The notes under the pieces were generated by a model that searched no databases, was not told where the DNA came from, and saw only the letters and a list, made by a program, of their open reading frames with translations. Of a DNA stretch of 64,000 bases, positions 1 to 11,160 are shown one piece after another; position 1 is the first letter of the stretch; each line of letters begins with the position of its first letter. Source of the stretch: Microbulbifer celer (GTDB lineage: Bacteria; Pseudomonadota; Gammaproteobacteria; Pseudomonadales; Cellvibrionaceae); the NCBI RefSeq assembly GCF_020991125.1, contig NZ_CP087715.1, positions 2,321,501 through 2,385,500 on the forward strand, written 5' to 3'. Made by a program: the position numbers and the translations under genes.

Positions 1-3096
<3,096 letters not shown>

Positions 3097-3242
3097 ATTT
3101 TTTCTATTTGATCTGGTTCAGGGGCTCTTGCTTTGCCCCTCCGCGCGAGTGCAACTCTGGTAGTTGATCACATTTTAAGCCCTAGCGGTTGTGCTGGCTT
3201 AGCATTCGAGTTTGCTGACGTAGTGAAAAGGCCGATGCGAAG

Positions 3243-3356
3243 GCGGAGCACCGGGTGGAGGTTTTCAGGAGCGTCGCAAACAGGATGTTTGCGCCGCAGC
3301 GCCCAGGGATGGGTTCACAGCGGTCCTGAAAACCTCCACCCGGTGCTCTGCCGCCA
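3243..3356. repeat. Long intergenic hairpin element, copy 1
   Basis: Inverted arms at 3243-3271 and 3325-3356 pair over about 29 bp (GCACCGGGTGGAGGTTTTCA and complement). They enclose a small inner hairpin (GCAAAC/GTTTGC) and the motif CCCAGGGATGGGTTCACAGC. The same internal motif recurs in four other long hairpins in this window whose arms differ in sequence. It sits between the DUF1289 gene and dnaE, both on the minus strand. Confidence 0.8.
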
Positions 3357-3367
3357 GAAAACGAGAG

Positions 3368-3610
3368 CTAGTCAGACCACCAGACACGACGCATCTGTAC
3401 CGCCCGCTCATGGCAATTCTGCAAAACCTGTTTTTTCTCGGCGTTGGTCATCCGCCCCCACTGACTGATCTCGTTCCCGGAACGAAAGCACCCCTCGCAG
3501 ATATCCTCACGATTCAACGCGCACACAGAGACACAGGGGGATTTCACCGGAAACTCAAATGCGGGCTCAGGCTGTTTATCCTTCAGCCGGCTCCAATCAC
3601 TCTCAGTCAT
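3368..3610 (-). CDS. DUF1289 family small Fe-S/Zn-like protein
   Basis: 80 aa. The core SPCVSVCALNREDICEGCFR has the four cysteines (CxxxC...CxxC) typical of DUF1289, a short, probably metal-binding cytoplasmic family of unknown role. The ATG at 3610 (MTESDW) overlaps the stop of the upstream gamma-carbonic anhydrase gene by 8 nt, so translation is probably coupled. A longer frame to 3676 exists, but its extra residues are out-of-frame carbonic anhydrase sequence. Confidence 0.85.
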   Translation of the reverse strand: MTESDWSRLKDKQPEPAFEFPVKSPCVSVCALNREDICEGCFRSGNEISQWGRMTNAEKKQVLQNCHERAVQMRRVWWSD

Positions 3611-4142
3611 CGTCACCGCCGCCGATCGCCACCAGCTCTTCCGCAAAGCGCTGGCCATTGGCCACATAAATATCACTGCTCGCCTTCAACAGCTCAAACG
3701 TCGATTCATCCAACGTCTTCACCACCTTGCCCGGGCTGCCCAGCACCAGAGAATAATCCGGGATATCCGCATTCTCCGTCACCAGCGCATTGGCCCCGAT
3801 GATGCAGCACTTGCCGATCTTGGCCCCGTTCAACACCACCGCATTCATCCCGATCAGCGAATACTCACCAATCTGGCAACCGTGTAACGTCACCTTGTGG
3901 CCGACCGTTACGCCGGTGCCCACCATCAGCGCCATACCCGGGTCCGTATGCAACACCGAGCCGTCCTGGATATTCGCCCGCTCGCCGATGGTGATCAGGT
4001 CGTTGTCGCCACGGATGACCGTGTTGAACCAGACGGAACTGTGCGGCTTCATCAGCACATGGCCAATCACCCGCGCGCCGGGAGCAACATAGTGCCCCTC
4101 GCCCTCCAGCTTTGGCTGTTTATCGCCCAATCTGTACAGCAT
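3603..4142 (-). CDS. Gamma-carbonic anhydrase family protein (left-handed beta-helix)
   Basis: 179 aa from the ATG at 4142 (MLYRLGDKQP), preceded by GAGG 7 nt upstream. An in-frame ATG at 4229 would add 29 unconserved residues. Hexapeptide repeats run through the protein. The three zinc-ligand histidines are visible in SVLHTDP and VGHKVTLHGC, and the PGKVVK C-terminal helix region is typical of YrdA/PaaY-type gamma-CAs. Activity as CO2 hydratase is possible but not shown. It is coupled to the DUF1289 gene downstream. Confidence 0.92.
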   Translation of the reverse strand: MLYRLGDKQPKLEGEGHYVAPGARVIGHVLMKPHSSVWFNTVIRGDNDLITIGERANIQDGSVLHTDPGMALMVGTGVTVGHKVTLHGCQIGEYSLIGMNAVVLNGAKIGKCCIIGANALVTENADIPDYSLVLGSPGKVVKTLDESTFELLKASSDIYVANGQRFAEELVAIGGGDDD

Positions 4143-4257
4143 GTGGCCCTCGTCGTGGGTTGCAAGTTTGGGTTTGAAGTCAGTGGAAATCAGCCCGGCA
4201 TTATCCCGCCCAAGGCCCCCGATTGCCACCCCGACGCACGATGACTGAACGGACAGG

Positions 4258-4740
4258 TCAGGTAAACGGCGCGCCCTCTAAGGTCAGCAATCTCGCCTTC
4301 ATATCGAGCCCGCCTGCGTATCCGGTCAGAGTGCCATCGGCACCAATCACCCGGTGGCAAGGGACCACAATAGACAGCGGATTGGCGCCATTGGCCCGGG
4401 CCACAGCGCGCACGGCTTTCGGATTACCAATCGCGTCGGCCAACGCCCGGTAACTGCAGGTTTCACCATAGGGAATGGCGCACAGCGCCTGCCACACAGA
4501 CTGCTGGAACGGCGTGCCAGCGGCCGCCAGGGGCAGGTCAAACTGCCTGCGCTCACCCGCGAAATATGCGCGCAGCTGATCTGCCGCACGATCGGTCACA
4601 TCCGAGGCGCCCCGGTGCCAGCCCTCACGGGGAGCCAGAGGCCGGGCCCCGGACTGCAGATCGATCGCCACCAACCCGCTGTCGCTGGCAGCAATACCCA
4701 GCTCGCCAAAGCTGGTGGAATACAGTGCGTAGTGAATCAT
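4258..4740 (-). CDS. ogt: Methylated-DNA--protein-cysteine methyltransferase
   Basis: 160 aa. It transfers alkyl groups from O6-alkylguanine to its own cysteine. The acceptor motif VVPCHRVIG (Cys about residue 128) and the helix-turn-helix region FQQSVWQALCAIPYGETCSY are intact. The ATG overlaps the TGA of the upstream Ada-AlkA gene (ATGA), so the two repair genes are translationally coupled. The frame extends further upstream, but that part is antisense-like extension inside the neighbour. Confidence 0.96.
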   Translation of the reverse strand: MIHYALYSTSFGELGIAASDSGLVAIDLQSGARPLAPREGWHRGASDVTDRAADQLRAYFAGERRQFDLPLAAAGTPFQQSVWQALCAIPYGETCSYRALADAIGNPKAVRAVARANGANPLSIVVPCHRVIGADGTLTGYAGGLDMKARLLTLEGAPFT

Positions 4741-6224
4741 GCGGTTTGCCTCAACTTGAGTGATTGCCACAACAACAGTGCGGCGTAGGCGCGCCAGGGA
4801 CGCCAGTCCTCGGCGCGCGCCAGGGCCTGCTTCGGCGTCGCCTTTTTGTCCCCGGTGCCCAGAGCGATCAAAACTCCCAGATCCGATGCCGGAAAAGCAT
4901 CGGGCATCGACAGCCCGCGCATGGCGGTGTAGTGCGCCGTCCAATCACCGATCCCCGGCAGCGCCGTCATCTGCTGGCACCAGGTTTCGAGCTCGGGTTC
5001 GGAAAAATCGATCTCCCCGTTACGGGTGGCAGCCACAAAATTGCGCAATGTCTGCGCGCGGGTACGGGTGACGCCAATGCTGGAGAAATCCGCCTCTGCC
5101 AACTGCTCCGGGCCGGGGAAAAGCCGGTATTCCTGCCCATCCGGGCCGACAAATGCCTCGCCGTAAGCACTGACCAGGCGCCCCGCAATGGTGGTCGCCG
5201 CAGCGACGGAAATCTGCTGGCCCAGAATCGCACGTAGAGCATATTCAAACGGATCCCAGGCACCGGGCAATCGCACATCCGGACTCTGCTCCAGCACCCG
5301 TGCTAACAGTGGATCAGCAGCTAGGTGACGGTGAATTTCTTCAGTATCTGCATCCAGGTCAAACAGTCGCCGAAGCTTCTCACGCACCTGGTAGAGTACC
5401 GCTCCACTGCGGCCGGCAATCACCTCCACCTCCAGCCGGCCTTTCTCTGGCTGATTCCGAACCCGCAACAACCCGCGTTGCCCTTCAAGCTCAAAACTGC
5501 GCTGATAGATTCCCGCCGCCGGAGTATCCCCGTGTATCACCTGTTCGACACCAAGCAATGCGCGGGCAGAGAAAAATGACAGCAGCTGAGGCCAGTCAAA
5601 CGGTGGACGGTAGCTTAAATACAGACGTACCGACTCGGGAGAACCGACACGCGATGCCCGCCCTTCGCGCTCTTCCCGCCGCACCTCAGAGGGCGTACGG
5701 CGGTAAACGTCCCGAAATACGCCGTTAAAGCGCCGCAAGCTATTGAAACCAGACGCGAAGGCTATTTCCGAAACAGGAAGGCTGGTATCGCGCAGCAGAC
5801 TGAAGGCAAACAGTGCGCGTTCGGTCTGCCAGACTTGTAGCGGGCTCAATCCGACATGCTCGGTAAACAACTTGCGGAGATAGCGGCTGCTGATGCCAAG
5901 CCGTTCCGCCAGCTGCTCTATCGACTGCGCCTCGCGATCTCGCCGCATCAGGCTCAAAGCCCGCTGCACCGTGGTAGAAACCAACCCCCACGCCGGACTG
6001 CCCGGTGCTGCATCCGGCCGGCAACGCAGGCAAGGGCGGTATCCCGCTGCCGAAGCCTCCGCGGCCGTCGCAAAATACTCTACATTGCGCTCCAGCGGCG
6101 CCCGCGCGGGGCAGATCGGCCGACAGAAAATACCCGTGGTTTTGACCGCGGTATAAAAGCAGCCATCAAAACGCTTGTCGCGGGCAAGACGGGCACGAGT
6201 ACAGGTTTCAGGGTTCAGGGCCAA
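4737..6224 (-). CDS. alkA: Ada metal-binding/AraC regulator fused to 3-methyladenine DNA glycosylase II
   Basis: 495 aa in three parts. Residues ~1-75 are an Ada-type Zn domain with four cysteines (DGCFYTAVKTTGIFCRPIC, RPCLRC). Residues ~85-190 are an AraC-type helix-turn-helix. Residues ~200-495 are an AlkA N-domain and HhH-GPD glycosylase (ILGQQISVAAA, LPGIGDWTAHY, catalytic Asp in PASDLGV). The protein could both sense methylphosphotriesters and excise alkylated bases. It lacks Ada's C-terminal methyltransferase domain, which is supplied by the coupled ogt gene. The architecture is known in proteobacteria. Confidence 0.95.
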   Translation of the reverse strand: MALNPETCTRARLARDKRFDGCFYTAVKTTGIFCRPICPARAPLERNVEYFATAAEASAAGYRPCLRCRPDAAPGSPAWGLVSTTVQRALSLMRRDREAQSIEQLAERLGISSRYLRKLFTEHVGLSPLQVWQTERALFAFSLLRDTSLPVSEIAFASGFNSLRRFNGVFRDVYRRTPSEVRREEREGRASRVGSPESVRLYLSYRPPFDWPQLLSFFSARALLGVEQVIHGDTPAAGIYQRSFELEGQRGLLRVRNQPEKGRLEVEVIAGRSGAVLYQVREKLRRLFDLDADTEEIHRHLAADPLLARVLEQSPDVRLPGAWDPFEYALRAILGQQISVAAATTIAGRLVSAYGEAFVGPDGQEYRLFPGPEQLAEADFSSIGVTRTRAQTLRNFVAATRNGEIDFSEPELETWCQQMTALPGIGDWTAHYTAMRGLSMPDAFPASDLGVLIALGTGDKKATPKQALARAEDWRPWRAYAALLLWQSLKLRQTA

Positions 6225-6404
6225 CGGTCGATCCTCAGTAGAGCAGACCCAGCCAGTGTATGCTTGAGCATTACCACTGACTAGTCATATTCGGAACTCA
6301 CTAGAGTTGAGCCCCGTCAAAATGCAGCCCTCCAGCAGACAGCAAAAAGTCCGACGGTTGCCGGGCTTCAGCTATCTGGAAGCAATTGTGGCTCGCGTTA
6401 AAAA

Positions 6405-6713
6405 TCAGATATTTCGCTCCGTCTGACAATTCCAGCATGCAAAAAACGCCGAACCATTCATTTCACCACAAGCGGCGCAAACCCAATCATCCTCTTCCTC
6501 CTTATCAGAAACAGACTTTAACAGCGCTTGCGCCTTAGGGAACTGATCATCAGACAGAACCCAAATCTCCGGCCAAGTATCAAACACACCCAGCTCCCCC
6601 CTTCCCGCTCCGGAAAACTCATTCTTGAGAAGGGTTTCAATACCAGCTTGCCGCAAAAGCGCCTGAGCATTGCTGACGAGTAAGATGTTTTCGTGGGTGT
6701 AGACTAGTTTCAT
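6405..6713 (-). CDS. DUF2007 domain protein with C-terminal zinc ribbon
   Basis: 102 aa from MKLVYTHENILL; an ATG 12 nt upstream is an alternative. The N-terminal ~70 residues fit DUF2007, a putative signal-transducing family (VSNAQALLRQAGIETLLKN, WPEIWVLSDDQFPKAQALL). The C-terminus is a Cys4 zinc ribbon (CAACGEMNGSAFFACWNC). This is the last backbone-like gene before the cassette array. Function unknown. Confidence 0.85.
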   Translation of the reverse strand: MKLVYTHENILLVSNAQALLRQAGIETLLKNEFSGAGRGELGVFDTWPEIWVLSDDQFPKAQALLKSVSDKEEEDDWVCAACGEMNGSAFFACWNCQTERNI

Positions 6714-6746
6714 ATATTTGACCACTAGGCCATAATCACTTGTCTA

Positions 6747-6890
6747 TCAAAAGACGAAAGCTAGAGAACGCCCCACCCAGATACCTGAAGCGAAAATAAA
6801 AACACAAGCTGCAATGCCAGCAAGGGCAATTAATCCTGGCTTCTCCTCATTCTTTACAGTAGCCCACCATTCTTTAGCGTTCTTGATCAC
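6747..6890 (-). CDS. Small single-pass membrane protein, 47 aa
   Basis: The GTG at 6890 is preceded by a strong AAGGAG Shine-Dalgarno (spacing about 7). The product is a basic/aromatic N-terminus (IKNAKEWWATVKNEEKPG) followed by one ~22-residue membrane segment (LIALAGIAACVFIFASGIWV). It is too short for most gene callers. It lies between the DUF2007 gene and the distal end of the array, with no attC between it and DUF2007. Function unknown; it is supported by the RBS and the clean hydrophobic pattern. Confidence 0.55.
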   Translation of the reverse strand: MIKNAKEWWATVKNEEKPGLIALAGIAACVFIFASGIWVGRSLAFVF

Positions 6891-7194
6891 AAATCATCTC
6901 CTTGTTTTTGAACTGGGGTCGCCAATAAAGACAGTGAAAGCTCAAGCCACTCTATAATGCTTATATTTAACCCGAAAAACCGTGCCTCTATGTGAATTCT
7001 GGATCTGAATCGCAGGGTGGTGCAAGTATTGAAGGGTACGTTCCTATACACCGCAGAAACGGCTAAGTGCTACTATTCAGAAAATGAAAATTTCTTCCAG
7101 GTTAATGTGTCGTCATACTACGCCTTCTCAAGGTAAAAGAACTCTGCCCTCTCACCTTCGCACCTTCGCACCTATCAGATTCTCGCGCAGTACA
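6891..7194. other. Gene-free stretch at the distal edge of the cassette array
   Basis: About 300 bp. I see no ORF, attC or integrase remnant on either strand. There is only a small direct repeat CACCTTCGCACCTTCGCACC at about 7153-7172. It marks the transition from array to backbone. Confidence 0.6.
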
Positions 7195-7308
7195 ATATAA
7201 CGCTTTGGTAACGGGACCGCCGTTGTGGAACCGGCATGTGGTAGAGTGAGCGAAGCGAACCACATGCCTATGGAGCGTAGGTGGCTCCCGTTGACCAACT
7301 TGTTACAA
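7195..7308 (-). repeat. attC1 (distal-most site)
   Basis: 114 bp, attached to the gene at 7309-7788. Ends are ATATAAC and GTTACAA on the plus strand. Inner arms GTAACGGGACCGCC/GGTGGCTCCCGTTGAC pair. Sequence is unlike the four repeated attC subfamilies. Confidence 0.85.
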
Positions 7309-7788
7309 TTATGGATTAATAAGAACTATGTGGCTTTTTCCTCTTGTCCAATCATTTGTTGCTTTCTTCCAGTACGTAGGAGCAATGTAGTTCCTATGTC
7401 CGAGTGGAAAATCACTTACCCACTCCTCTGACATTAAATAGTCTCTACCAGATTGAATCCTCACTGTCCAAGCCATTGCACCAACATGCCCAGATAAAGC
7501 ACCAGCATCAGGTTCATGACCGTGAACCTGCCACCTAACCCCATCAATGTCCAACCATATAAATTTAAATCCACGCTGTGAACGCGACTCAAACTCAAAA
7601 GTGTTAGCTGTCCCAGCTGGAATTAGCTGTAAAATATTGTTGCACGTACCTCCGCCATTAATTCTTCCCGGGTGAGCGATGTTGTGCACAAGATTGTAAA
7701 AATCATCTTTTGTATTTTTCGTATTTTTAACCATTCCAGCCGGAACCCACTCTCCAGCTCCAAACAAGTCTGATAATCCAATAGGCAT
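7309..7788 (-). CDS. Cassette protein of unknown function, 159 aa
   Basis: A soluble-looking protein rich in Trp, Gly and His (GVRWQVHGHEPDAGALSGH; NDWTRGKSHIVLINP), with no signal peptide or membrane span. The ATG at 7788 has a good AAGGAGG upstream. The stop abuts attC1. I do not recognise the family; a beta-sandwich-like composition is an impression only. Confidence 0.8.
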   Translation of the reverse strand: MPIGLSDLFGAGEWVPAGMVKNTKNTKDDFYNLVHNIAHPGRINGGGTCNNILQLIPAGTANTFEFESRSQRGFKFIWLDIDGVRWQVHGHEPDAGALSGHVGAMAWTVRIQSGRDYLMSEEWVSDFPLGHRNYIAPTYWKKATNDWTRGKSHIVLINP

Positions 7789-8106
7789 AACTCAAACCTC
7801 CTTGTTAAGTTTTGAATGTAACGAGGCTGTAGAAAAACAGATTCAATTAATATCTGCTTACCAGCCTTACCTGTAGTTGTAATGGCTACAATTCAACCAC
7901 ATTATTTTTGGATAGTCACTTATTGCGCATAAATACACCAAATTTACTATCGATGGCTTGAGCTCGCTTGTGAATCAGTGGATAGCACCGTATCTCGCTG
8001 ACTTCTCAATGTTGTGTACCAAGCAAAACATTTGCCATTTTCATCTACAAACGAATCACTTAACCCACCATCAGCCTGAGTTGAATGAAGTAACTCCACT
8101 TGAAGA
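7789..8106. other. Cassette-derived stretch lacking a recognisable attC
   Basis: About 320 bp between the 159-aa gene and attC2 where an attC would be expected but none is visible. On the minus strand a frame without its own ATG stays open from about 8143 to a TAG at 7947 (reads ...YGNLQVELLHSTQADGG...). It may be the decayed 3' part of a cassette gene. Confidence 0.35.
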
Positions 8107-8205
8107 TTACCGTATGCGATCGCGAATGTAGCCGGCCACCAGAAATGGAATTAAGGCTATAAAAAAAACAACTTTATTCAAAATATCATCCCTGGATCTA
8201 CTCAC
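8107..8205 (-). CDS. Possible 32-aa membrane peptide
   Basis: The GTG at 8205 lies immediately after attC2 and reads VSRSRDDILNKVV followed by a hydrophobic segment (FFIALIPFLVAGYI) and a basic tail. There is no Shine-Dalgarno for this GTG. It may be the start of a frameshifted longer gene, since another frame continues open downstream to 7947. An 8-base A run at 8161-8168 lies inside it. Confidence 0.3.
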   Translation of the reverse strand: MSRSRDDILNKVVFFIALIPFLVAGYIRDRIR

Positions 8206-8324
8206 ACATAACGCCGCGCTCAGCCGCAGCTTACTTTGGGCGCTTTGTTGCGCGAAAATAGGAGCGTAGCGACTGCGCAACAAAGTGCCCAAAGTAAGAT
8301 GTCGGTTGCAGCGCCTGGTTATGG
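8206..8324 (-). repeat. attC2, subfamily I
   Basis: 119 bp, plus-strand ends ACATAAC and GTTATGG. It carries the subfamily I arms GCAGCTTACTTTGGGCGC and GTGCCCAAAGTAAGATGTC. It belongs to ORF-less cassette N1. Confidence 0.93.
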
Positions 8325-8590
8325 CTGACGCGCTCCGAAGTACCTACTGGCACTGAATGCGCCGAAGCTCCTTAAAAACGAGGAAAGAAATTCCAACCTT
8401 TCCCAACCTATTATTCTCTTACTGGCACTCCACGTTACTGCAGCGGATTTGCCGCGCTTCCCATGAACTTAAACGGAAGCACTAGGAACGAAACTGTATG
8501 ATTTTATCATGGCAAAAAGCCAAATACTGCGTGCCAAAACAGTGCTCTAAATTACACGCTGGCACAGACAACTATTTTTACGGCCCGGCA
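8325..8590 (-). ncRNA. ORF-less repeated cassette N1 (candidate structured RNA)
   Basis: First copy (from the left) of the eight-copy cassette. No conserved ORF is present: the frame open in N7/N8 stops after 15 codons here. Minus-strand reading shows hairpins GTGCCA/TGGCAC, TGGC/GCCA, TTCCTA/TGGGAA (one G-U) and GGAAAG/CTTTCC, the last followed by TCGTTTTTAA. RNA identity is inferred. Confidence 0.5.
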
Positions 8591-8709
8591 CCATAACGCC
8601 GCGCTCAGCCGCAGCTTACTTTGGGCGCTTTATTGCGCGAAAATAGGAGCGTAGCGACTGCGCAATAAAGTGCCCAAAGTAAGATGTCGGTTGCAGCGCC
8701 TGGTTATGG
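8591..8709 (-). repeat. attC3, subfamily I
   Basis: 119 bp, ends CCATAAC and GTTATGG. Nearly identical to attC2, with ATTG replacing GTTG in the inner stem and a matching change on the other arm (CAATAAAG). Belongs to cassette N2. Confidence 0.93.
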
Positions 8710-8973
8710 CTGACGCGCTCCGTAATACCTACTGGCACCGATGGCTCCCGGCTTATTAAAGACACGGAAAGAATGCAAAATTTCCGCATCTACTCATTAT
8801 CTTACTGGCACTCCACATTACTGCAGAGGACTTTCCGCGATTCCTATGAACTTAAACGAAAGCACTAGGAACGAAACTGCTTGATCTTATCATGGCAAAT
8901 AGCCACATGCCGCGGGCCAAAACAGTGTTCAAAATTACACGCTGGCACAAGCAACAAATTTTACGGCCCGGCA
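8710..8973 (-). ncRNA. ORF-less repeated cassette N2 (candidate structured RNA)
   Basis: Almost identical to N4. It has perfect TTCCTA/TAGGAA pairing. The fourth hairpin is CGGAAA/TTTCCG instead of GGAAAG/CTTTCC, so pairing is kept by a C-G pair at the other end. No ORF. Confidence 0.5.
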
Positions 8974-9093
8974 CCATAACGCCCAGCGCAGGCGAAGCCA
9001 GCGCGGAGCGCATTTTGTGTTAATGTTTGAGCGCCAGCGAGTAACACAAAAGGTGCGTAGCGTTGGCTGTCGCTCTGCCGCTGTTTGTTAAGC
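8974..9093 (-). repeat. attC4, subfamily III
   Basis: 120 bp, ends CCATAAC and GTTAAGC, with the central arms TTTTGTGTTA/TAACACAAAA. Belongs to the 80-aa membrane protein gene. Confidence 0.93.
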
Positions 9094-9330
9094 ATTGGGC
9101 ACGCTAGAAGCTACCTGATACGCAAAATAGCCCAAAGCTATCACTAGAATCCAGAATATAACACTTACAAAAACTACCCAGAACCCGCTTAGCTCCCGCC
9201 CCTGCTTTGTGAAGGGTTTGCACAGTAGTTGGCCGGGTATCTGAAACATTACTTCAGCCGCTGTAGTGAAAATAATTTCAAAGATAAATCGACCGAGAAC
9301 TCGAAAAACACCACCAACTATTTCTTCCAT
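9088..9330 (-). CDS. Cassette membrane protein, 80 aa
   Basis: The start ATG at 9330 (MEEIVGGVFRVLGRF) lies just after attC5; the frame continues upstream only through attC sequence. One clear C-terminal membrane segment (FWVVFVSVIFWILVIALGYF) and an amphipathic N-terminal helix are visible. The stop TAA is part of attC4. Function unknown. Confidence 0.75.
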   Translation of the reverse strand: MEEIVGGVFRVLGRFIFEIIFTTAAEVMFQIPGQLLCKPFTKQGRELSGFWVVFVSVIFWILVIALGYFAYQVASSVPNA

Positions 9331-9353
9331 GAAAAAACCTAAATACTCAAGAT

Positions 9354-9497
9354 GCTTAACGCCCGCAACAGGGGCTACCAATGCTATGCACGTTTTGCGC
9401 GAAACTGGGAGCGCAGCGACCCGCACAAAATGTGCATAGCGTTGGGCGTCCCGCGGAGGCGCGAAGGGCCGTAGCATACTGCTTGCGTTTGTTATGT
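9354..9497 (-). repeat. attC5, subfamily II
   Basis: 144 bp, ends GCTTAAC and GTTATGT, with arms ATGCTATGCACGTTTTG/CAAAATGTGCATAGCGT. Belongs to the 106-aa membrane protein. Confidence 0.93.
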
Positions 9498-9812
9498 GTT
9501 TTTCTGACGGACCAGCAAAAAAACCCCTATTGCAATACTCAAATGACCTAGGGCCAAGCTAGCTTGCAAGACACCAAATAGCAATGCTCTCATTTTAAGA
9601 AAACTATCTTCTGCAAACTCTACTCCACCAGGAAAGCTAGGGATGCCAAGCTTTATCATTGTGTATCCCACGACTGTAATAATTGCGCCCAAGAGTATAA
9701 AAATTGACCCGGAATTCCGGAGCCTCTTAACGGCAAAAATCCCGGCTACGAACATGATAATTAGACCGAGATAAAGAAATATATTGGCTGCGATTACAAG
9801 TACATTGCTCAT
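9492..9812 (-). CDS. Cassette membrane protein, 106 aa
   Basis: Three predicted membrane segments (VLVIAANIFLYLGLIIMFVAG; IFILLGAIITVVGYTMI; ALGHLSIAIGVFLLV) with a short polar loop between the second and third. Starts at the ATG at 9812; the stop lies inside attC5. No recognised family. Confidence 0.8.
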   Translation of the reverse strand: MSNVLVIAANIFLYLGLIIMFVAGIFAVKRLRNSGSIFILLGAIITVVGYTMIKLGIPSFPGGVEFAEDSFLKMRALLFGVLQASLALGHLSIAIGVFLLVRQKNT

Positions 9813-9825
9813 AATTTTCTACTAC

Positions 9826-9933
9826 ACATAACGCCGAGCTCAGCGGCGGCCTACGCTGCTTATGCGCGAAGCGCATAGCGTAGGCCGTCCGGCCCAGGCG
9901 TCAGCCTGGGCGTGCTGGAGCGAATTGTTAAGT
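9826..9933 (-). repeat. attC6, subfamily IV
   Basis: 108 bp, ends ACATAAC and GTTAAGT, with arms CTTATGCGCGAAGCGCATAG and GCCCAGGCGTCAGCCTGGGC. Belongs to the 70-aa gene. Confidence 0.93.
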
Positions 9934-9936
9934 GTT

Positions 9937-10149
9937 TCAGGCACCTTGCTCCCCTACTATTTGTGCTTGCAGTTCCGCCGGAATATTTACCCATGTAACA
10001 TCACTAGAGGCCACAAGCTTACAACCGTGCTCACTGCTCCAATGAACTTCCATTGCTTCTCGATAGATCATAGGAAAGGTTTCGACAGCAGGCTTTAGAT
10101 ATAACCTTCCTTCCCCATCAATCCCAATTTCTTTGATTTTATCTTCCAT
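9937..10149 (-). CDS. Cassette protein of unknown function, 70 aa
   Basis: A small soluble acidic protein (MEDKIKEIGIDGEGRLYLKP...). The composition resembles small immunity-type proteins, but no family is recognised. ATG at 10149, TGA just outside attC6. Confidence 0.75.
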   Translation of the reverse strand: MEDKIKEIGIDGEGRLYLKPAVETFPMIYREAMEVHWSSEHGCKLVASSDVTWVNIPAELQAQIVGEQGA

Positions 10150-10161
10150 ATTCGACTAGAC

Positions 10162-10281
10162 ACTTAACGCCCAGCGCAGGCGCAGCCAGCGCGGAGCGCA
10201 TTTTGTGTTAATGTTTGAGCGCCAGCGAGTAACACAAAAGGTGCGTAGCGTTGGCTGTCGCTCTGCCGCTGATTGTTATAT
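10162..10281 (-). repeat. attC7, subfamily III
   Basis: 120 bp, ends ACTTAAC and GTTATAT. Attached to the 67-aa membrane protein; the same gene/attC pair recurs at 25260-25580. Confidence 0.93.
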
Positions 10282-10291
10282 GGCCTGGCAC

Positions 10292-10495
10292 TTAGCCATT
10301 TTTTGGCTTCCTAAAAAGCGCAAACAAAAGCACAAGCATTAAGCCGATACCTCCACTGCCGAAAAACCCACCCCAATAGTCTGAACTCAATCCAAGCGCG
10401 AAACTTTCGCTACCAGCCTGAAATAACAGCTGGACGGCAACTGTGGTAAGCATGCCTATAATTGCGACTGATACTGCGATACTGGACTTCTTCAT
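10292..10495 (-). CDS. Cassette membrane protein, 67 aa (intact copy)
   Basis: The ATG at 10495 (MKKSSIAVSVAIIGMLTTVA) is preceded by AGAGATC. Two hydrophobic segments flank a Gly/Tyr-rich loop (SSDYWGGFFGSGGIG), with a basic tail RKPKNG. A second copy at 25390-25580 carries a 13-bp frameshifting deletion, so this is the functional-looking one. Confidence 0.75.
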   Translation of the reverse strand: MKKSSIAVSVAIIGMLTTVAVQLLFQAGSESFALGLSSDYWGGFFGSGGIGLMLVLLFALFRKPKNG

Positions 10496-10531
10496 GATCT
10501 CTATTTCCTCTTCCTCTGAGTGTTGACTGAC

Positions 10532-10675
10532 ATATAACGCCCGCAACAGGGGCGACCAATGCTATGCACATTTTGTGCGAAATTGGGAGCGCAGCGACCC
10601 GCACAAAATGTGCATAGCGTTGGGCGTCCCGCGGAGGCCCGAAGGGCCGGAGCATCCTGCTTGCGTTTGTTAAGC
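10532..10675 (-). repeat. attC8, subfamily II
   Basis: 144 bp, ends ATATAAC and GTTAAGC. Belongs to the 112-aa gene. Confidence 0.93.
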
Positions 10676-10680
10676 ATTTA

Positions 10681-11019
10681 CTAGGTGCCAGGGTCGATAG
10701 CAGTTATGTTTTCAGCACTTTTTAGAATTTTTTCCAGCTGCTTTGAATCTAAGCCTTTTGCGTGAATCACTTTTTTGTCTTTTGTTTGGATGATAATTTC
10801 ACGGCTATTTTTAACCTTTAAGAACGCAATTATGACAGATGCCAACGATACCCACATGGACGCGTTTACGATTACATCGATTGCTCCCGAGGACGCCATA
10901 ACTGCGCCAGAGCGATTCTCTGTAATTCTGTATTTGACATTATTCTCGTTGAGCAGAGTAAGGATTGGACCAAAGCTCTTTTTGAATACATTTATTGGCA
11001 CACATTCAATGGTTTCCAT
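10681..11019 (-). CDS. Cassette protein with one membrane span, 112 aa
   Basis: An N-terminal ~40-residue alpha/beta part (NVFKKSFGPILTLLNENNV) is followed by a hydrophobic span (ASMWVSLASVIIAFLKV) and a C-terminal piece EIIIQTKDKKVIHAKGLD ending in SKQLEKILKSAENI. The layout recalls small effector-associated membrane proteins (EACC1-like), but this is a loose resemblance only. Confidence 0.75.
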   Translation of the reverse strand: METIECVPINVFKKSFGPILTLLNENNVKYRITENRSGAVMASSGAIDVIVNASMWVSLASVIIAFLKVKNSREIIIQTKDKKVIHAKGLDSKQLEKILKSAENITAIDPGT

Positions 11020-11037
11020 CAGTACTCTCCTTCAGAT

Positions 11038-11155
11038 GCTTAACGCCGCGCTCAGCCGCAGCTTGCTTTGCGCACTTTTTGCGCGAAAATGGGAGCGCAG
11101 CGACCGCGCAAAAAGTGCGCAAAGTAAGCTGTCGGTCTGCAGCGCATTGTTAGAG
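11038..11155 (-). repeat. attC9, subfamily I-like variant
   Basis: 118 bp, ends GCTTAAC and GTTAGAG. Arms GCTTGCTTTGCGCACTTTTT/AAAAAGTGCGCAAAGTAAGC are longer-paired than subfamily I. Belongs to the TonB-C lipoprotein. Confidence 0.9.
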
Positions 11156-11160
11156 TGCTA

